Shown in pieces: positions 1-12,395 of a stretch of DNA of 64,000 nucleotides. The position numbers and the translations under genes are program-made. The stretch's first letter is position 1, and each line of letters opens with the position of its first letter. Location of the stretch: contig JAUPFP010000016.1 in NCBI GenBank assembly GCA_036925085.1, positions 4,406,903 to 4,470,902 of the forward strand. The letters run 5' to 3'. Source of the stretch: Brachycybe producta. Taxonomy: Eukaryota > Arthropoda > Diplopoda > Playtdesmida > Andrognathidae. The notes under the pieces were generated by a model. That model ran no database searches, was not told where the DNA came from, and saw only the letters and a program-made list of their open reading frames with translations.

Positions 1-340
1 GGCCTTTGTACTACTACGTAGAAAATTAAAAACAACATTTGATATCATGTCTTTAAAAATATTTTTGTTAAATAATAAAAGTTTGGAAATGGGACGTAAA
101 AACGAAATCCTAGACTAAATATTCATAAATGTGTGTAGATGGTTTATGTGGTACACTAAGGTTTTATTCGAAATTTATGGTTTTATTCTTGAGACATAAT
201 TTACATGTTTATGGTTTATCAACTATTTAAAATTTTACCTTGTGTGTAGCCTATTTAGAAGATTAATTTTGACTTTATAAAATAATTGATTTTTTTTAAA
301 CTCAATATTGGAACATTTTGAAAGTTTTCATAAAAATTTC

Positions 341-475
341 AATTGATTGAAAAAAATAAACTCAATAAAACTTGTGCAATTTTTTTATAACTAATTAATA
401 TTTTTTGTACATAATTTAAAGTATGTAAATTATCAAATATTGTCAAATTTAAATATAAAAAAATCAGAATTTTTA
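341..475 (+). repeat. Diverged direct repeat, copy 1
   Basis: AATAAACTCAATAAAACTTG through GTATGTAAATTAT and AAATTTAAATATAAAAAAA is repeated in the same orientation at 767-895 with scattered differences, flanking the element at 512-695. Confidence 0.6.
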
Positions 476-511
476 ACAAAATTTTACTAACAATTGTAAG
501 TTTGAATCTTA

Positions 512-695
512 AACCTAGTAAACACCTGATAATTTAAATGCATTTAAACAATAAACGTGTTCTACAGAATATTGATTTAGTATTTCAATTTAAAATATTA
601 ATAATCAAGTCAATTTTTCTTTTCAATTTTTCTTCGTATAATTCACCTAAACACATTTAATTTGAATTCATTTTACTCATGTGTGTACAAGGTAT
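512..695 (-). mobile_element. MITE, GTGTACAAGGTA family, copy 1
   Basis: Its ends pair as AACCTAGTAAACACCTG and TGTGTGTACAAGGTAT. The interior (ACACATTTAATTTGAATTCA, AATATTGATTTAGTATTTCA) matches the reverse complement of the insert at 6023-6346. Non-autonomous, no coding capacity. Confidence 0.65.
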
Positions 696-766
696 TATTA
701 TAGAAGTTAAGTTTTCATTAAAATAGCAAGTATTTTTTTAAAATAAAGGAGACTTGTTATAAACAT

Positions 767-895
767 TTTAATTGAATGAAGAAAAAAATAAATTAATAAA
801 ACTTGTGTAAATTTTAAAACTAATAAACGTTTATTTTGCACATAATTTTAAGTATGTAAATTATGAAATATTGCTAAATTTAAATATAAAAAAAA
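767..895 (+). repeat. Diverged direct repeat, copy 2
   Basis: Second copy of the 341-475 sequence, 425 bp downstream. Shared words include TAATAAAACTTGTG, AAGTATGTAAATTAT and TAAATTTAAATATAAAAAAA. Confidence 0.6.
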
Positions 896-2090
896 AGTTT
901 TCAACGAAGTTTGAACTTCAGTAGTAAACGTTTTCATAAATGTCAATTATTAAAAAACTTTTAAAGAAGGCCTGCATTTAAATTTATAATACACGTTTGA
1001 AAATATACATTAAAAGAAAAACTGCTTAAAAATTTATTTAAATAAAAATGGCAATTTTAAAAATAATTAAAGTTTTATTTGAAAATATTTAAACTTTATT
1101 CCATAATTTAATGTTTCGTACAATTACCAAAAGAAAAAAAAAACATAATTTCAAAATTTTTATTACTTCTGATGAAATGTGTGGGTTATTCAGGGCCTTA
1201 TTATTTTAATAGACAGTTTATTATAAAGACCCATATTTTGGGGTTTTACCCCTTTTTTAAATTACCTCCTTTCTTTTTTTCTCTCTCAAAAATCACCTCC
1301 TCCAGCTTTCTTTTATAAAGAAGGATCCTTTGTTGCTGAGAAACACACGCACCTGTAAAAAAAAAAAAGGTAATTGCCAGGTATCCAACCCTGGTCTTCA
1401 TGTAATTGACCTTGGCATACAAAACAAATTCTTACTGAGTTGAGGTGTTGGTTTTTTTTATATAGGTGGTGGTGGTGGGGGGAGGGAGGGTTAAAAACGT
1501 CATGGTCACTGGCCGTGACCATCATCATCATCAGCAATTCAACATTATGACTACGTATTATTTTAATCTAAATGAAATAATCATTTTGATATTTTACCAC
1601 CTCCTCCACTCAACTGAGTTCCTTTGTGAATCATTTTAATTTTTTTTTTATAAAAAAAAACTTCATATGAATGAAAAAAATATTCATCATTTACTGCTTT
1701 AGTTATCTCATTGCTTATTTTAATTAAATGCCTACAGCAGTAGATAGTTTAAAATGCAAATCCTTTTATTATAGTCTATGATGATAAGAGACCTGTTTAT
1801 ATAAAGCAAAGGGACTGGTGGATAGACTGGGCTGAGCCAAATTTGGTAATTTTATGAAACAAGCCAAATAGGGTTTGTGGGCTTCATGAGTCGTGACCCT
1901 GATGGGGTTATCAGCCTCATTGGTCTGGTTGATTTTTGCAAAAAAGCCAGTGTATGGGTTTTGTGGACATCATGGGCTTTCTTTGGGGGCATTTTACAAA
2001 AACTCAGACTATGCAGTTTGTGAGTCTAATGCTATTTTTGTAGACTGGGCTCATTATATAAAGTAGTGTTGAATGGTATCAATACAATTT

Positions 2091-2269
2091 GCCTAAAGTT
2101 GTTCATCTAAAAGACAGTTCACCTAAACCAAAATAGTCTGCATGTTTTTTTTACCAAAATGACTAAAGCTAAATCTTGTCACCTAATGAACATTAAATTT
2201 TTATTTAGAGTTCTTGGTTTAGGTGTAATTGTTTCGGTAAACTGTCCTTTAGGTGAACAACTTTAGGTC
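2091..2269. mobile_element. MITE with about 35-bp terminal inverted repeats (CCTAAAGTTGTTCA)
   Basis: The left end reads GCCTAAAGTTGTTCATCTAA and continues AAGACAGTTCACC. The right end is its inverse (GGTAAACTGTCCTTTAGGTG, then AACAACTTTAGGTC). About 179 bp, no coding sequence. Confidence 0.75.
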
Positions 2270-2351
2270 AAGGCACCTAGAAGCTTCTGGCCTGGCTTGG
2301 CTTAAATGTTTTTTTTTTACAAAACATTAGGTTTCTAGTCTTATGGTTTGG

Positions 2352-2513
2352 AGATTTTCGAACTCTAGTTTTTTCTTTGTTTCAGAATTTAACACTAAGA
2401 CGAGATTGAAAGTCTTATTAGAAACTAGAATGAAAGATTTAGCTCCCTTCTAGTTTCTAAAACACTTAAATTTGTTGTTTATCTTCTGAAAGACAAGAAT
2501 AACAAGAGTTGAA
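2352..2513. mobile_element. Foldback MITE family FB-A (CTAGTTTCT), short copy
   Basis: Outer TCGAACTCTAG and inner TTAGAAACTAGAA on the left face CTTCTAGTTTCTAAAACAC and AATAACAAGAGTTGAA on the right. This is a compact, internally deleted version of the family found about 18 times in the window. Confidence 0.7.
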
Positions 2514-3592
2514 TTTGTAAAAAAAAAAAGGCCACATAGTCTCTAGTGTTTTTAGTTAAAAAAAAGCACTTGAGTGTTGAGCCAGTTAAAATGCAATTAG
2601 CCTAATTAGGAATGATGTAAAAGTTAGATTAGTGCACAAATTGTTTAGAACTTTTCTGTATGTAATATTGTAAGTATTTTTAATATATCTACAAAGAAGA
2701 TTTAAATGAAGAAAGAAAGAAAAACAATAAAGGCTATTTTACAGGTCAGGGTCTTATGTTAGAAGTTCACAAACAATTATTTCTGTACAGGGTTTATATT
2801 ATTACTTTTTATATATACAATTGTGAGAGAGGGTTTTTTCTGTTTGTATCATTTAAATTCAAAGTTATCTTCAAGGATTTTAAAACTATATTCCTAAGAA
2901 ACCACTGATTTATTTGTTGCTTAGAGGCTTCCTTCCATTTATAAAAAAAATTATTTAAATTAACTTAAAATTAAAAGTGTTAAAAAGAAAAAGGGGTAAA
3001 GTAGGTTACAGTATGTATAAATGATTAAATTTGGAACAGAGGTTAAATTTACAGGCAGTTTAAATATTCTGGTATAGTAATAAAATCACCTGCAAATGTT
3101 TGAAATGGATTATTAATTTATTGCTTTTTAAAAATGCGGAATTAAAATTAAAATTCTGCGTAGGGTCTTCTTTTTTTTCTGAAAAAAGGAGGGGTTAAAC
3201 GTTTTTTGGGAAAAAAAATGCAATGAGGTTAGTTTAAGTGGTTATAAATTTCTTTGTACTGGCAAACAGGTATTAACCTGCTTATTAGGTGTATCTATTG
3301 ACCATGGCAGGTAGGTAGGGGGTAAAGGGTAGGCCTTATGCATCAGGGTCCATGCAGTTTATTTGAACTCCACTTTTATTGTAATTGTAAAACTGGGGCT
3401 CATTCTTATCTCAAGGTCTGGACATAATTTGTTGGTGGTCTTTAGTCTTTTTAATATGTAAGGCACGTTGTTGGTCTACCTAGTTAACATAGGAAAAAAC
3501 TAAGGCCCTAATTCAAGAAATACACCAAATACTTCAGTGTATTGTGGCTGAATAGATATTTATTCTGTTTTTGCCCCCCCCCCCAAAAAAAC
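2514..3592. other. Non-coding AT-rich stretch
   Basis: No gene or clear element seen. A run of C (3577-3586) precedes the next foldback element. Confidence 0.6.
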
Positions 3593-3925
3593 ATGGCGCC
3601 ACTGCAGTAGCCATATCTTTATTAAGAGGTTTGCGCATTGTTGAGAAAATTTGAGTTGTTTTTAAGCGAACGTTTTTCATGAGAATGGCGAAAATAATTT
3701 TTCATGAAATATTAACGGAAAAATCTAAAAAATGGGTCATTTTCAAACTGCTATAAAATGTTTATTTTTTAAGGTATTGTCATGAAAAAACTTTTAGCAT
3801 AATTTTCTACCATTCTAGTTTTGAAAACAATTTGATTTTTTTTCGTATTGTTGTTTCTAAAAAGTTTGCTTGACGTTTTTGTGTCCACATTTTCCAAAAA
3901 GCCTTAGGAACTGCAGTGGTGGGGA
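3593..3925. mobile_element. Foldback MITE family FB-B (GCCACTGCAGTGGC), copy 1
   Basis: It begins GCGCCACTGCAGTAGCC and ends AACTGCAGTGGTGG. Interior phrases (AAGCGAACGTTTTTCA, ACTTGACGTTTTTGTG-like, TGTTGTTTCTAAAAA) match 33757-34173 closely. Confidence 0.7.
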
Positions 3926-4299
3926 TGAAAGTCTCAGGGTTTTTATATGTTTAAATCCTGCTTAGAGGGTTTGAAGTTCAAATTTCTGACTTTAAACTTC
4001 AAGTTTCTTTCTTGAATTTGTGCCTTTTTATTAAATTTATTTTTGCGGTCAATTGATGTCATATTAAGTTACACCAAAGTAGTGGATGCAAATGATAAAA
4101 ATCATATTGTTATTTGTATTTTTTTTTTAAATACATGGGATGCAGCATTATGACTAATATACATATGTTCCCACGCAGCTGACCATAGGTCAAGGTGTGG
4201 AATATATATATGGCATTTAAGCGGGATGAACCAGGCCATCTTTTTACATTGTTTACCCTATCAACCTACATAATATTTAAAGAATTTAAACTTTTTTTC

Positions 4300-4570
4300 T
4301 TAAGTTTCAGAAACAAAATGCAAAAAATGAAAAATTTAAAATGGCTCTAGAAACTAGAAGAGTAACTGAAAAATTGAGTAGCAAGATAATTGTCAAGTTT
4401 TTTTTTATATTTTCCAAATTAAACGTTTTTTTTACATTTTTATCAATGAAAACGAAAATCCCAAAATTCGAAATTATTATAAAATGTTTTATTTTAAAAA
4501 ATGTCAGCATGAAAAAAATCTTTTAAAAGTAGTTATTTCTCTACTCTTCTAGTTTTTAAAGGATTTTCAA
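4300..4570. mobile_element. Foldback element related to FB-A
   Basis: CTCTAGAAACTAGAAGAGTA on the left and CTACTCTTCTAGTTTTTAAA on the right are inverted. The internal sequence is diverged from FB-A but keeps the order. The weak open frames on both strands here are by-products of the inverted repeat. Confidence 0.55.
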
Positions 4571-4996
4571 TTAAGTTATTGCTAGTATCATTTGTTTTTT
4601 TTCCAATGTGCTTTAATAGATAAAAAAAACATTTTTTTCCTAAAAAGTATAATTTATACAATAAAAATTACACTAATAAATTCTTTTCCAAATTAAACAA
4701 TTTCAAAAAAGGCAATTTATATATTGAAATTGCATACATTTTAGTTGTTTTCATTAATTTGAAGCCAGCCATAACGTACATCTTGTAACTTTGTTTAAAA
4801 GGTTTTTTTTTAAATATTTTAATTGTTCAAGTTTTAAGTTTTAAAATTTTTTTTTATTTCCGATATTTTGCAGACGAAATTCATAGTGACTATTATAAAG
4901 TTTTATAGTTAAAGCGCTCTTGCTAACGGTGCTTCAATGCACGTTGACGCTCTCAATTTATAATTACACATTAATTAAGATTGTTTATGAATGGCT

Positions 4997-5314
4997 GATT
5001 TTCGAACTGTTGATTATTCTGTCTACTTTTAGGAGCCAAATTAAGAAATACTAGAAAGTGTTTTAGAAACTAGAAGAGGAGCTCAATCACTTAAAAATAT
5101 TTTCATGTTGACATTTTTTAAAATAAACTTTTTATTGAGAAAAATTTAAAGTGTCGTCTGCTTAAAGTTCGATCATTCTCGAACTCGTATAAAATAATAA
5201 TTTTTGAAAGATATCAACGTGAAAATTGAGCTACCCTTCTAGTTTCTAAAACACGTTATTTTCTTTTCATTTTGCACCTGAAACACAAAATAAATCAATA
5301 GTTCGAGAGGGGCG
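4997..5314. mobile_element. Foldback MITE family FB-A, full-length copy
   Basis: Outer arms ATTTTCGAACTGTTGATTAT and AATAGTTCGAGAGGGGCG. Inner arms GTTTTAGAAACTAGAAGAGG and ACCCTTCTAGTTTCTAAAAC. The centre carries GTCTGCTTAAAGTT and a long imperfect stem (AAATAAACTTTTTAT / ATAAAATAATAATTTTTGAA). Confidence 0.8.
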
Positions 5315-5816
5315 TTTATACTTTAATCCCCTCCCCTCCTTAAATTGTTGAAAAAATTTAGTTTAAAAATAAAATATATATTTGAAATATTTTCTTTTAG
5401 GGGTGTTTGAGGTAAAAAAAAGCCTCTTTTACTGTTGCAACTCTCAGTTATTACTGTTTATTTTTGTAATCGAACAATTCGTCTACTAAATATTAGATAA
5501 AAATAAATAGGTCAGTTTTTTTTTTGGTTTAAAAAATGCTGAAAGCAAAAAGTTGAATGCTTGTTAATGTAGTGGGTCCAGAACTAACAGTTTCTTTGTT
5601 ACACTATTTTAAAAAAATCAATTTTTTTTTTTTCATTTTGAAATTTTTTTTGTTTAAAAAAATTATGATTGAGTTTGTGGCTTTTTTATGTATTTTATTT
5701 TCATTGATTTGGTCACGGAATGTCAAAGAATGAAAGCATTTTTTTCTAGTCAATTATGCACGCAAATAATTATTTTTTGTTACACATACAGTGTATTAAG
5801 ATTTTTTTAAAAAAGT

Positions 5817-6430
5817 GTTAACGCCCCTAGAACTTTGGTTATTGTTTTGTTAGAAGCGAAATCAAGAGAAATTTAAATGTGTTTTAGAAACTAGAAGGGT
5901 AGCTAAGCACAATCACATGTTGATTTCTTTCAAAAGTTGATTCATTTTCAAACTGACATAAAAAGCTTATTTTCGAAAGAGATCAACATTAAAATGCCTT
6001 TTAAGTGATTGCGCTTTATTTTATACCTTTGTACACACGAGTTAAATGAATTCAAATTAAATGTGTTTAGGTGAATTATACGGAATCCTGTTAAGGACAT
6101 GAACCAAATAAAAATTGACTTTATTATTAATATTTTGAATTGAAATACTAAATCAATATTTTAATGTCAATAGTTTATATATTATATTTAAGTATTAACT
6201 CAATATTTTGAGATTATTAACTCAATATTTTGAGATTATTAATTGAATAAATTGAATTCGATATATTGTTTGTTTGCCCTTCACAGGACTCTGTAGAACA
6301 CATTTATTATTTAAGGGCATTTAAATTAACATGTGTGTACAAGGTATTTGATACCCTTCTAGTTTCTAAAACACATTTAAGTTTTTCTTAATTTTGTAGA
6401 TGAAACGCAAAATAATCAAGAGGTCGATAT
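5817..6430. mobile_element. Foldback MITE family FB-A, copy split by a second element
   Basis: Left arm from GTTAACGCCCCTAGAACTTT to AGTGATTGCGCTT; right end ACCCTTCTAGTTTCTAAAAC and beyond. The two halves are separated by the insert at about 6023-6346; removing it restores a normal FB-A element. Confidence 0.75.
6023..6346 (+). mobile_element. MITE, GTGTACAAGGTA family, copy 2 (inside FB-A)
   Basis: Termini ATACCTTTGTACACACGAG and CATGTGTGTACAAGGTAT are inverted. The interior includes two tandem copies of CTCAATATTTTGAGATTATT. Flanking TA suggests a TA target site. Confidence 0.7.
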
Positions 6431-6787
6431 GAACATCTAGTTCATATAGGCTCATAAAGGATTTTATTTTATATTTATAATTATAAGTTGAAAAATTTAT
6501 AACTGTTTTAGTCAAATGAGAGAATGGCTAATTATGTATTTTGACGTCAAAAAAGTTCACCTTTTCACGTTATATTACGGATACAATTTTTTAAAATCAA
6601 CTGCAACGTGATTTTTCTGTGTGTTTTCTGGAGGTATACATAGGAATGTAGTCAGTGGTCAAATCTGGTCGACCTTCGAAAAATACAATTTTTATTGTCT
6701 TTAAATACCTAATATACAACTTTTTCTGTAGACGAATATTTTTCTTGCTAAGATTAAATATTTCGATAAATTTGTATGACGTGGGCA

Positions 6788-7517
<730 letters not shown>

Positions 7518-7913
7518 CAGTGTTGGGACTCGAGACAAATAATAATTGCTAAGTACACCAGTGAAAAACTTGATTAATTACAATTAAAATGACTAAATTT
7601 AAAAAAGAAATTACAATTACTTATCTTTACAATGTAATTTTAATTACTTTCCAATTATTAATTTGTCAAAGTGTCTGTTTGACAATAATTAATCAGGAAT
7701 AGTTAATGCAACTTCTGAGTAGTTTTACGAACAAAAATACGATAACAAAAGTAACTTGAAAGTAGTTAAAAGGAAATTGTGTTTTTTTTACTAGAAAAGA
7801 TAATTAATTACAATTACAAATTTTCAAAAGAAGTAAGTGAATTACTACTTACTTAAAGCGTTTTTTAATCTATGGTAATTCATTACTTTTGGCCAATTTA
7901 TTTCCAGCACTTG
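7518..7913. mobile_element. Possible hAT-like MITE (CAGTGTTGGGAC ... TTTCCAGCACTTG)
   Basis: The start CAGTGTTGG and the end CCAGCACTTG are near-inverse. The interior is full of AATTAC/GTAATT words, as in a common class of non-autonomous hAT elements. The termini are imperfect and no duplication was confirmed. Confidence 0.4.
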
Positions 7914-8607
7914 AGGGTCTAATGCTTAATTAAAATTCATCACCTTTTACATGCAAACTTCCTATCAAAAATTCAAAAGTACGACCCTTGCTTCTTAAAC
8001 TAATTTTAATATGAAAAACAAAAAATGGAATATTTCTAAATTACCATAATTTATTTTAAAATAAATCATTATTATTATGAAAATACTTAAATTTTAACAA
8101 TATCATTTGCATAAATCTGTAATTCTAATTTCTGTTTTATAAAATTGTCTGTTTATTAAAAAAAAATTTTTATGATTAGCTGATATTTGTGTTAAATATT
8201 AATTGATCTTTCTATAAATTTAGTAACAATATTTGTTTTTCTATTTTACAGAAAGTAACGTTTTTTTTATTTACATTTTAGGTCTCCTTAGATATATATT
8301 TATCCATTATATTTAAACTAAAATTAAATAAAGCAGTTTTGAAATTTGAGAAATAAACATGATTCATCCATTTTTTTATGGTTTGTTAATATTGAATAAG
8401 ATTTTTTAATTAATTGGAGCTTGTTTAAGAAAATGAATTAGTGATCCTAAGATGACTAGGCAAGAATATTTTCTAATCTTCACTATGTTTATAATATACT
8501 GTATATTTATATATACTGTATATATTATTCATTTTGTAATATTTTAGAATTATGTACAATATGTGTAATTTTTTTAAACCGTTATTTTTATATACTAAAT
8601 ATTGCTC

Positions 8608-8871
8608 GGATTTTTATGCAATATCAAGCAATTGTTTCTCAATTTGTGAAACAGGGGTCAATTGTGAAGTAACAATTTTTTTTTTAAATAAAAAACACTG
8701 ATTATAGAGGCTGGAACTTTAGTTGCCACAAATAGTAACCAGACATCTAGCCTCTAACCAGCGTATTTGATTAGAAAAAAAACATCATTGCAGTTGTTCT
8801 AATGATGAAGATGATTACTTCACAAATGGCACTGTTGGCCCACAATTTTGCTTGATATTGCATAAAAATCC
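8608..8871. mobile_element. Foldback MITE (TGCAATATCAAGCAA termini), copy 1
   Basis: GGATTTTTATGCAATATCAA on the left is inverted on the right as TTGATATTGCATAAAAATCC. Inner inverted pieces (GAAGTAA / TTACTTC) continue the stem. A second member lies inside the element at 15228-15766. Confidence 0.8.
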
Positions 8872-10419
8872 GTACCCTAATAATAAGCGTATTTGTGTAT
8901 GTGTATTGTATTTGTGGTTGCTTTTCTTTTTTCAATTATGATTTTTTAATTTGATTTTTCTTTTTTGAAAGGCGTTATATAGTTAATATATTTCAGGCCT
9001 ATAGTAATACAGGTTTTTTAAACTTGGTGTTATGACGTCTCATTATCTACGTCACACGCTCTACTTCTTGGCCCTCTTTTTTTTTTCTTGTATCTTCTTC
9101 TTCTTTTTGAGAGTTCGTTGTCATTTTCTAATGTAGAAGTCTTTTGTGTGCGAGTGAGGTGCTTTCAGTGTGTTGTTGTATCATATTTGCTCTCTCAATA
9201 AACAGTAGAGAGATTTTATAAAAATTATATTCCATGCATGGACTACTACTACTACTACTGGACAGTGGTCACTTTTAACCCTTTCAAACTTTTATTGGAT
9301 TTAATCGTTACTGTTTGGACAATGACCAACAAAATATTATCAACACTTGTTGTTCAGTGTAAGACAATTATTATATATATTTTTTTTATTAATATTATTC
9401 TGTCAATTTATTTAAATTATTTGTACAACATTTATTAATCTGAAATGTCAGTTTTAAATATTAAATTAAATGCTTAAAATTATTTTATTTTAGCATTTTT
9501 TTTTAAATTGTTAATTTAAAAAAAAATATTATAAAAATTTCTGAAATTAATTTTATTCTTCTTTTGAAGATTTAATTTTAATTTTTTTTTTGCTTTAGAT
9601 TTTATTAATTTGAAATATTAAATTAAATGCTAAAAATAATTTTTATGATTATTTTTAGTATTTATTATTTCAGTAAAATTATGTCAATTTTCTATTACCC
9701 TATTTTAATACTTTTGAAAATTTCCTAATTTTTTTTCGGAAATTTTTTATCAATTGTAAATATGAAGTTAATGGTAAACATTTGTCTAACATTTATTTTT
9801 TAAAAAAATTTGTTTTGTTTTTTAAAAAAAAGAATTTTTCGCCGAAATCATTATTTTATTTCGTTTTATTTATTTTCATGTATTTCATTGTTTTTTATTA
9901 TTACTTCATTTTAAACTTTTTTCTTCTTCTGTAGTTTTCGAAACACTTAAAAAATTAAATTAAATTCGCAAAGATTTTCTAAATTATTTTTGACATTTAT
10001 TTTAATAAATGTTTGTGTCTTCATTTTTTTTATATTACACACTAAAACTCTATTCAATTTATTCTTTTTAATATTTCCTTATTTAATTTGTACTGTAACA
10101 TTCCAGTGTTGCTTAATTTCAAATCGTGTGCAAAGGATTAGTTTTGAATTTTAATTCTACTTAAGTAAAGAATTCAATTTAAATGAACAACAACAACAGC
10201 AAACAAACAACTTGACACTTTAATATGCAACAACATTTGCAAAACATTTTAAAACCGTTTAATACGAAATGGAAGTTACGGCAATGTTTTTTTTTGGAGT
10301 AAACGAGTTTCGTGTTAAAAGAAACATTTTTGTTAGCTGTTTTAATACTTTATCTACACAGAAAAAGTTAAATGCATTAAAATATTAAACAATGTTCTAC
10401 ACTCTACAGAGCCCAGTTA
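8872..10419. other. Non-coding, very AT-rich
   Basis: Contains a CTACTACTACTACT run (9241-9258) and T-rich tracts. No gene seen. Short open frames are rich in Ile/Tyr/Phe/Asn, as expected from AT-rich DNA. Confidence 0.6.
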
Positions 10420-10945
10420 AGTAGGCCCTACATACAGTGTACAAACAGTACGTTGTCTCCTCGGACTCCATGCATTGACGCGCATTGACGTTTTTGTAAA
10501 ATTTGGGCGCAAAAACGTCAAGAGAACATTTTATTAGAAACATAATGAAAAAATTCAAATGGTTTTCAAAACTAGAATGGTAAAAAATTATGTTAAAAGT
10601 TTTTTCATGGCCAATTTTTTTAAAAACTAAACATTTTATAGTTCAGTTTGAAAATGACCCGTTTTTAGGATTTTTCATTGAAATTTCATGAAAAACTATT
10701 TTTCACCTTTTTCAAGTTGTCATAAAATGTTTATTTTGAAAGATAATCGTCATCATAAAAAAAACGTTTAAGCATTATCACCAAATAATCTAGTTTCTAA
10801 CATACTTTGAATTTTTTCGAAATGTTTCTCCTAAAAAACGTTCACTTGAAAAATATAAATTTTCTCAAAACGACGGGTGGGAGGAAGAGACCTTCTATAG
10901 TACATAATAGCCACAGCAATGGTGCCATCCTGGTGAACAAAAAAC
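10420..10945. mobile_element. Foldback MITE family FB-B, copy 2 (inverted relative to 3593-3925)
   Basis: AAAACGTCAAGAGAACATTT on the left and GACCTTCTATAGTACATAAT with AGCCACAGCAATGG on the right match the ends of 33757-34173 in reverse. The left limit is approximate. Confidence 0.6.
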
Positions 10946-12139
10946 AAAACAAATATCTATTCAACCACCTTAATTGTTTTTTTTTTCCTCACTGTAATCT
11001 GTATTGCGTTATTGAGTGGTTGTTGAATTTATATGAAAATTTGTCTCAAGTTTGGATATCAATAACAATAGCAAATTAGTTGAAATTACTAAGCATTTCC
11101 TTGAATTGAAGAATAGTAAAAAAATTCAACTCACAAGCATTTTTCTGTAGCCTTGATATTGATGCTCTTCTAATAACAATCAAAATAAAGTTATAATTAT
11201 AATTTTAAAAACAATTGTTTTATTGACATGTTATAAGAGAGTAGATCACCTGAAATTGTTTTGATCTATATTTACATTAATCTTATAAAAAAAACATATA
11301 ACCAGGTGAATTTGATTACTTTGTATGACATTATTTGCACACTTTTATCTGAACAAGTAAAGAAAAAGTTGGACAAGAAATTCCAAACTAATCTTATTAA
11401 CAGTTTATATTTGCTTATTTATTAAAATAAATGTCTAAAAGCATAAAAAAACTTGTCTTTTCTTAAAGTTGTAAGTGAATTGAGGTTATTTTTTTCTACT
11501 AAATTGCTAGAAATGAATTGATGAAAATGAAATCCATTTCATTTAAATTCATTTCTATAAAAAAAAAAGTTTTGACTTGTCATTTAAATTAAATGGTCCG
11601 CAATTAGACGAAACAGGGGACAGAATTAAGATTCACTTCAAATTATTTTTGTTATGAAAAAACAAATTGCACATTAGACAGTAAAATTAATTTTATTCTA
11701 AAAAAAATTAGACTTTTAAGATAAATTATCATTTTTTTATAAAAATTTATCTTACTGTGAATTTAAAGTGGCTGTTTTTTTTCTAAAAAAAATATATAAA
11801 TAAAGATATTAATCGTTCATTGGTTTCACGATTTCTAGTTTGATGTCAGAAAGATAAATTATATTTTTTTCATGCTCACGACTTTATGAATAATAACAAA
11901 TTAAAAATGTATGCATTTAAGTAAAAGTAGAAATAGAATCGAAGTAAAGTCAAAGTAGAAAATCAGTCCTTTTTCTAAAATCATAAGGCAATTTGAGAAA
12001 ATCATTAATTTGGTAATATCGGTCTGCGTATTGACTAGTTTGAGGTAATTAGCAGAATTTCCTAATAATTCCAATCTGATTGATTCCTTGAGATGTTTTA
12101 TTAACAGATGATTTTCAAGTTATTTGCGAAATTAAAAAT
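10946..12139. other. Non-coding AT-rich stretch
   Basis: No gene or clear element. The ATTTCATTTAAATTCATTTC region near 11535 is a simple AT-rich imperfect palindrome. Confidence 0.5.
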
Positions 12140-12395
12140 GTTAGAAACTAGAAAGTATACCTGAAACTTTTCTATAGACAAAAATTTTAAAAATATTGTC
12201 TGCATTAAGCTTCGTGTGCTTATTTAAAGTTTGGTCATTTTCAGACTGACATAAAAAGCTGATTGTAAAATATTTTACCGTAATTGATTGATCTACCTTT
12301 CTAGTTTCTAAAACAGTTTCAATTTTTCTTTCTTAATTTTGCTCATGAAGTGAAGTATAACTAGATTTCGAGAAGCGTTTTCACGTTAAAACCAA
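12140..12395. mobile_element. Foldback MITE family FB-A copy
   Basis: TTAGAAACTAGAAAGTATAC on the left and ACCTTTCTAGTTTCTAAAAC on the right, with the family centre TATTGTCTGC and GGTCATTTTCAGACTGACAT. Confidence 0.75.

Larger units (their letters stand above)
1..2090. other. AT-rich non-coding DNA with one short element and a direct duplication
   Basis: No open frame with coding character. It holds a foldback element (512-695) and two diverged direct copies (about 341-475 and 767-895). Homopurine/homopyrimidine tracts occur around 1240-1300 and 1360. The phrase TAGACTGGGCT recurs near 1823 and 2041. The only open frames are incidental. Confidence 0.7.
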
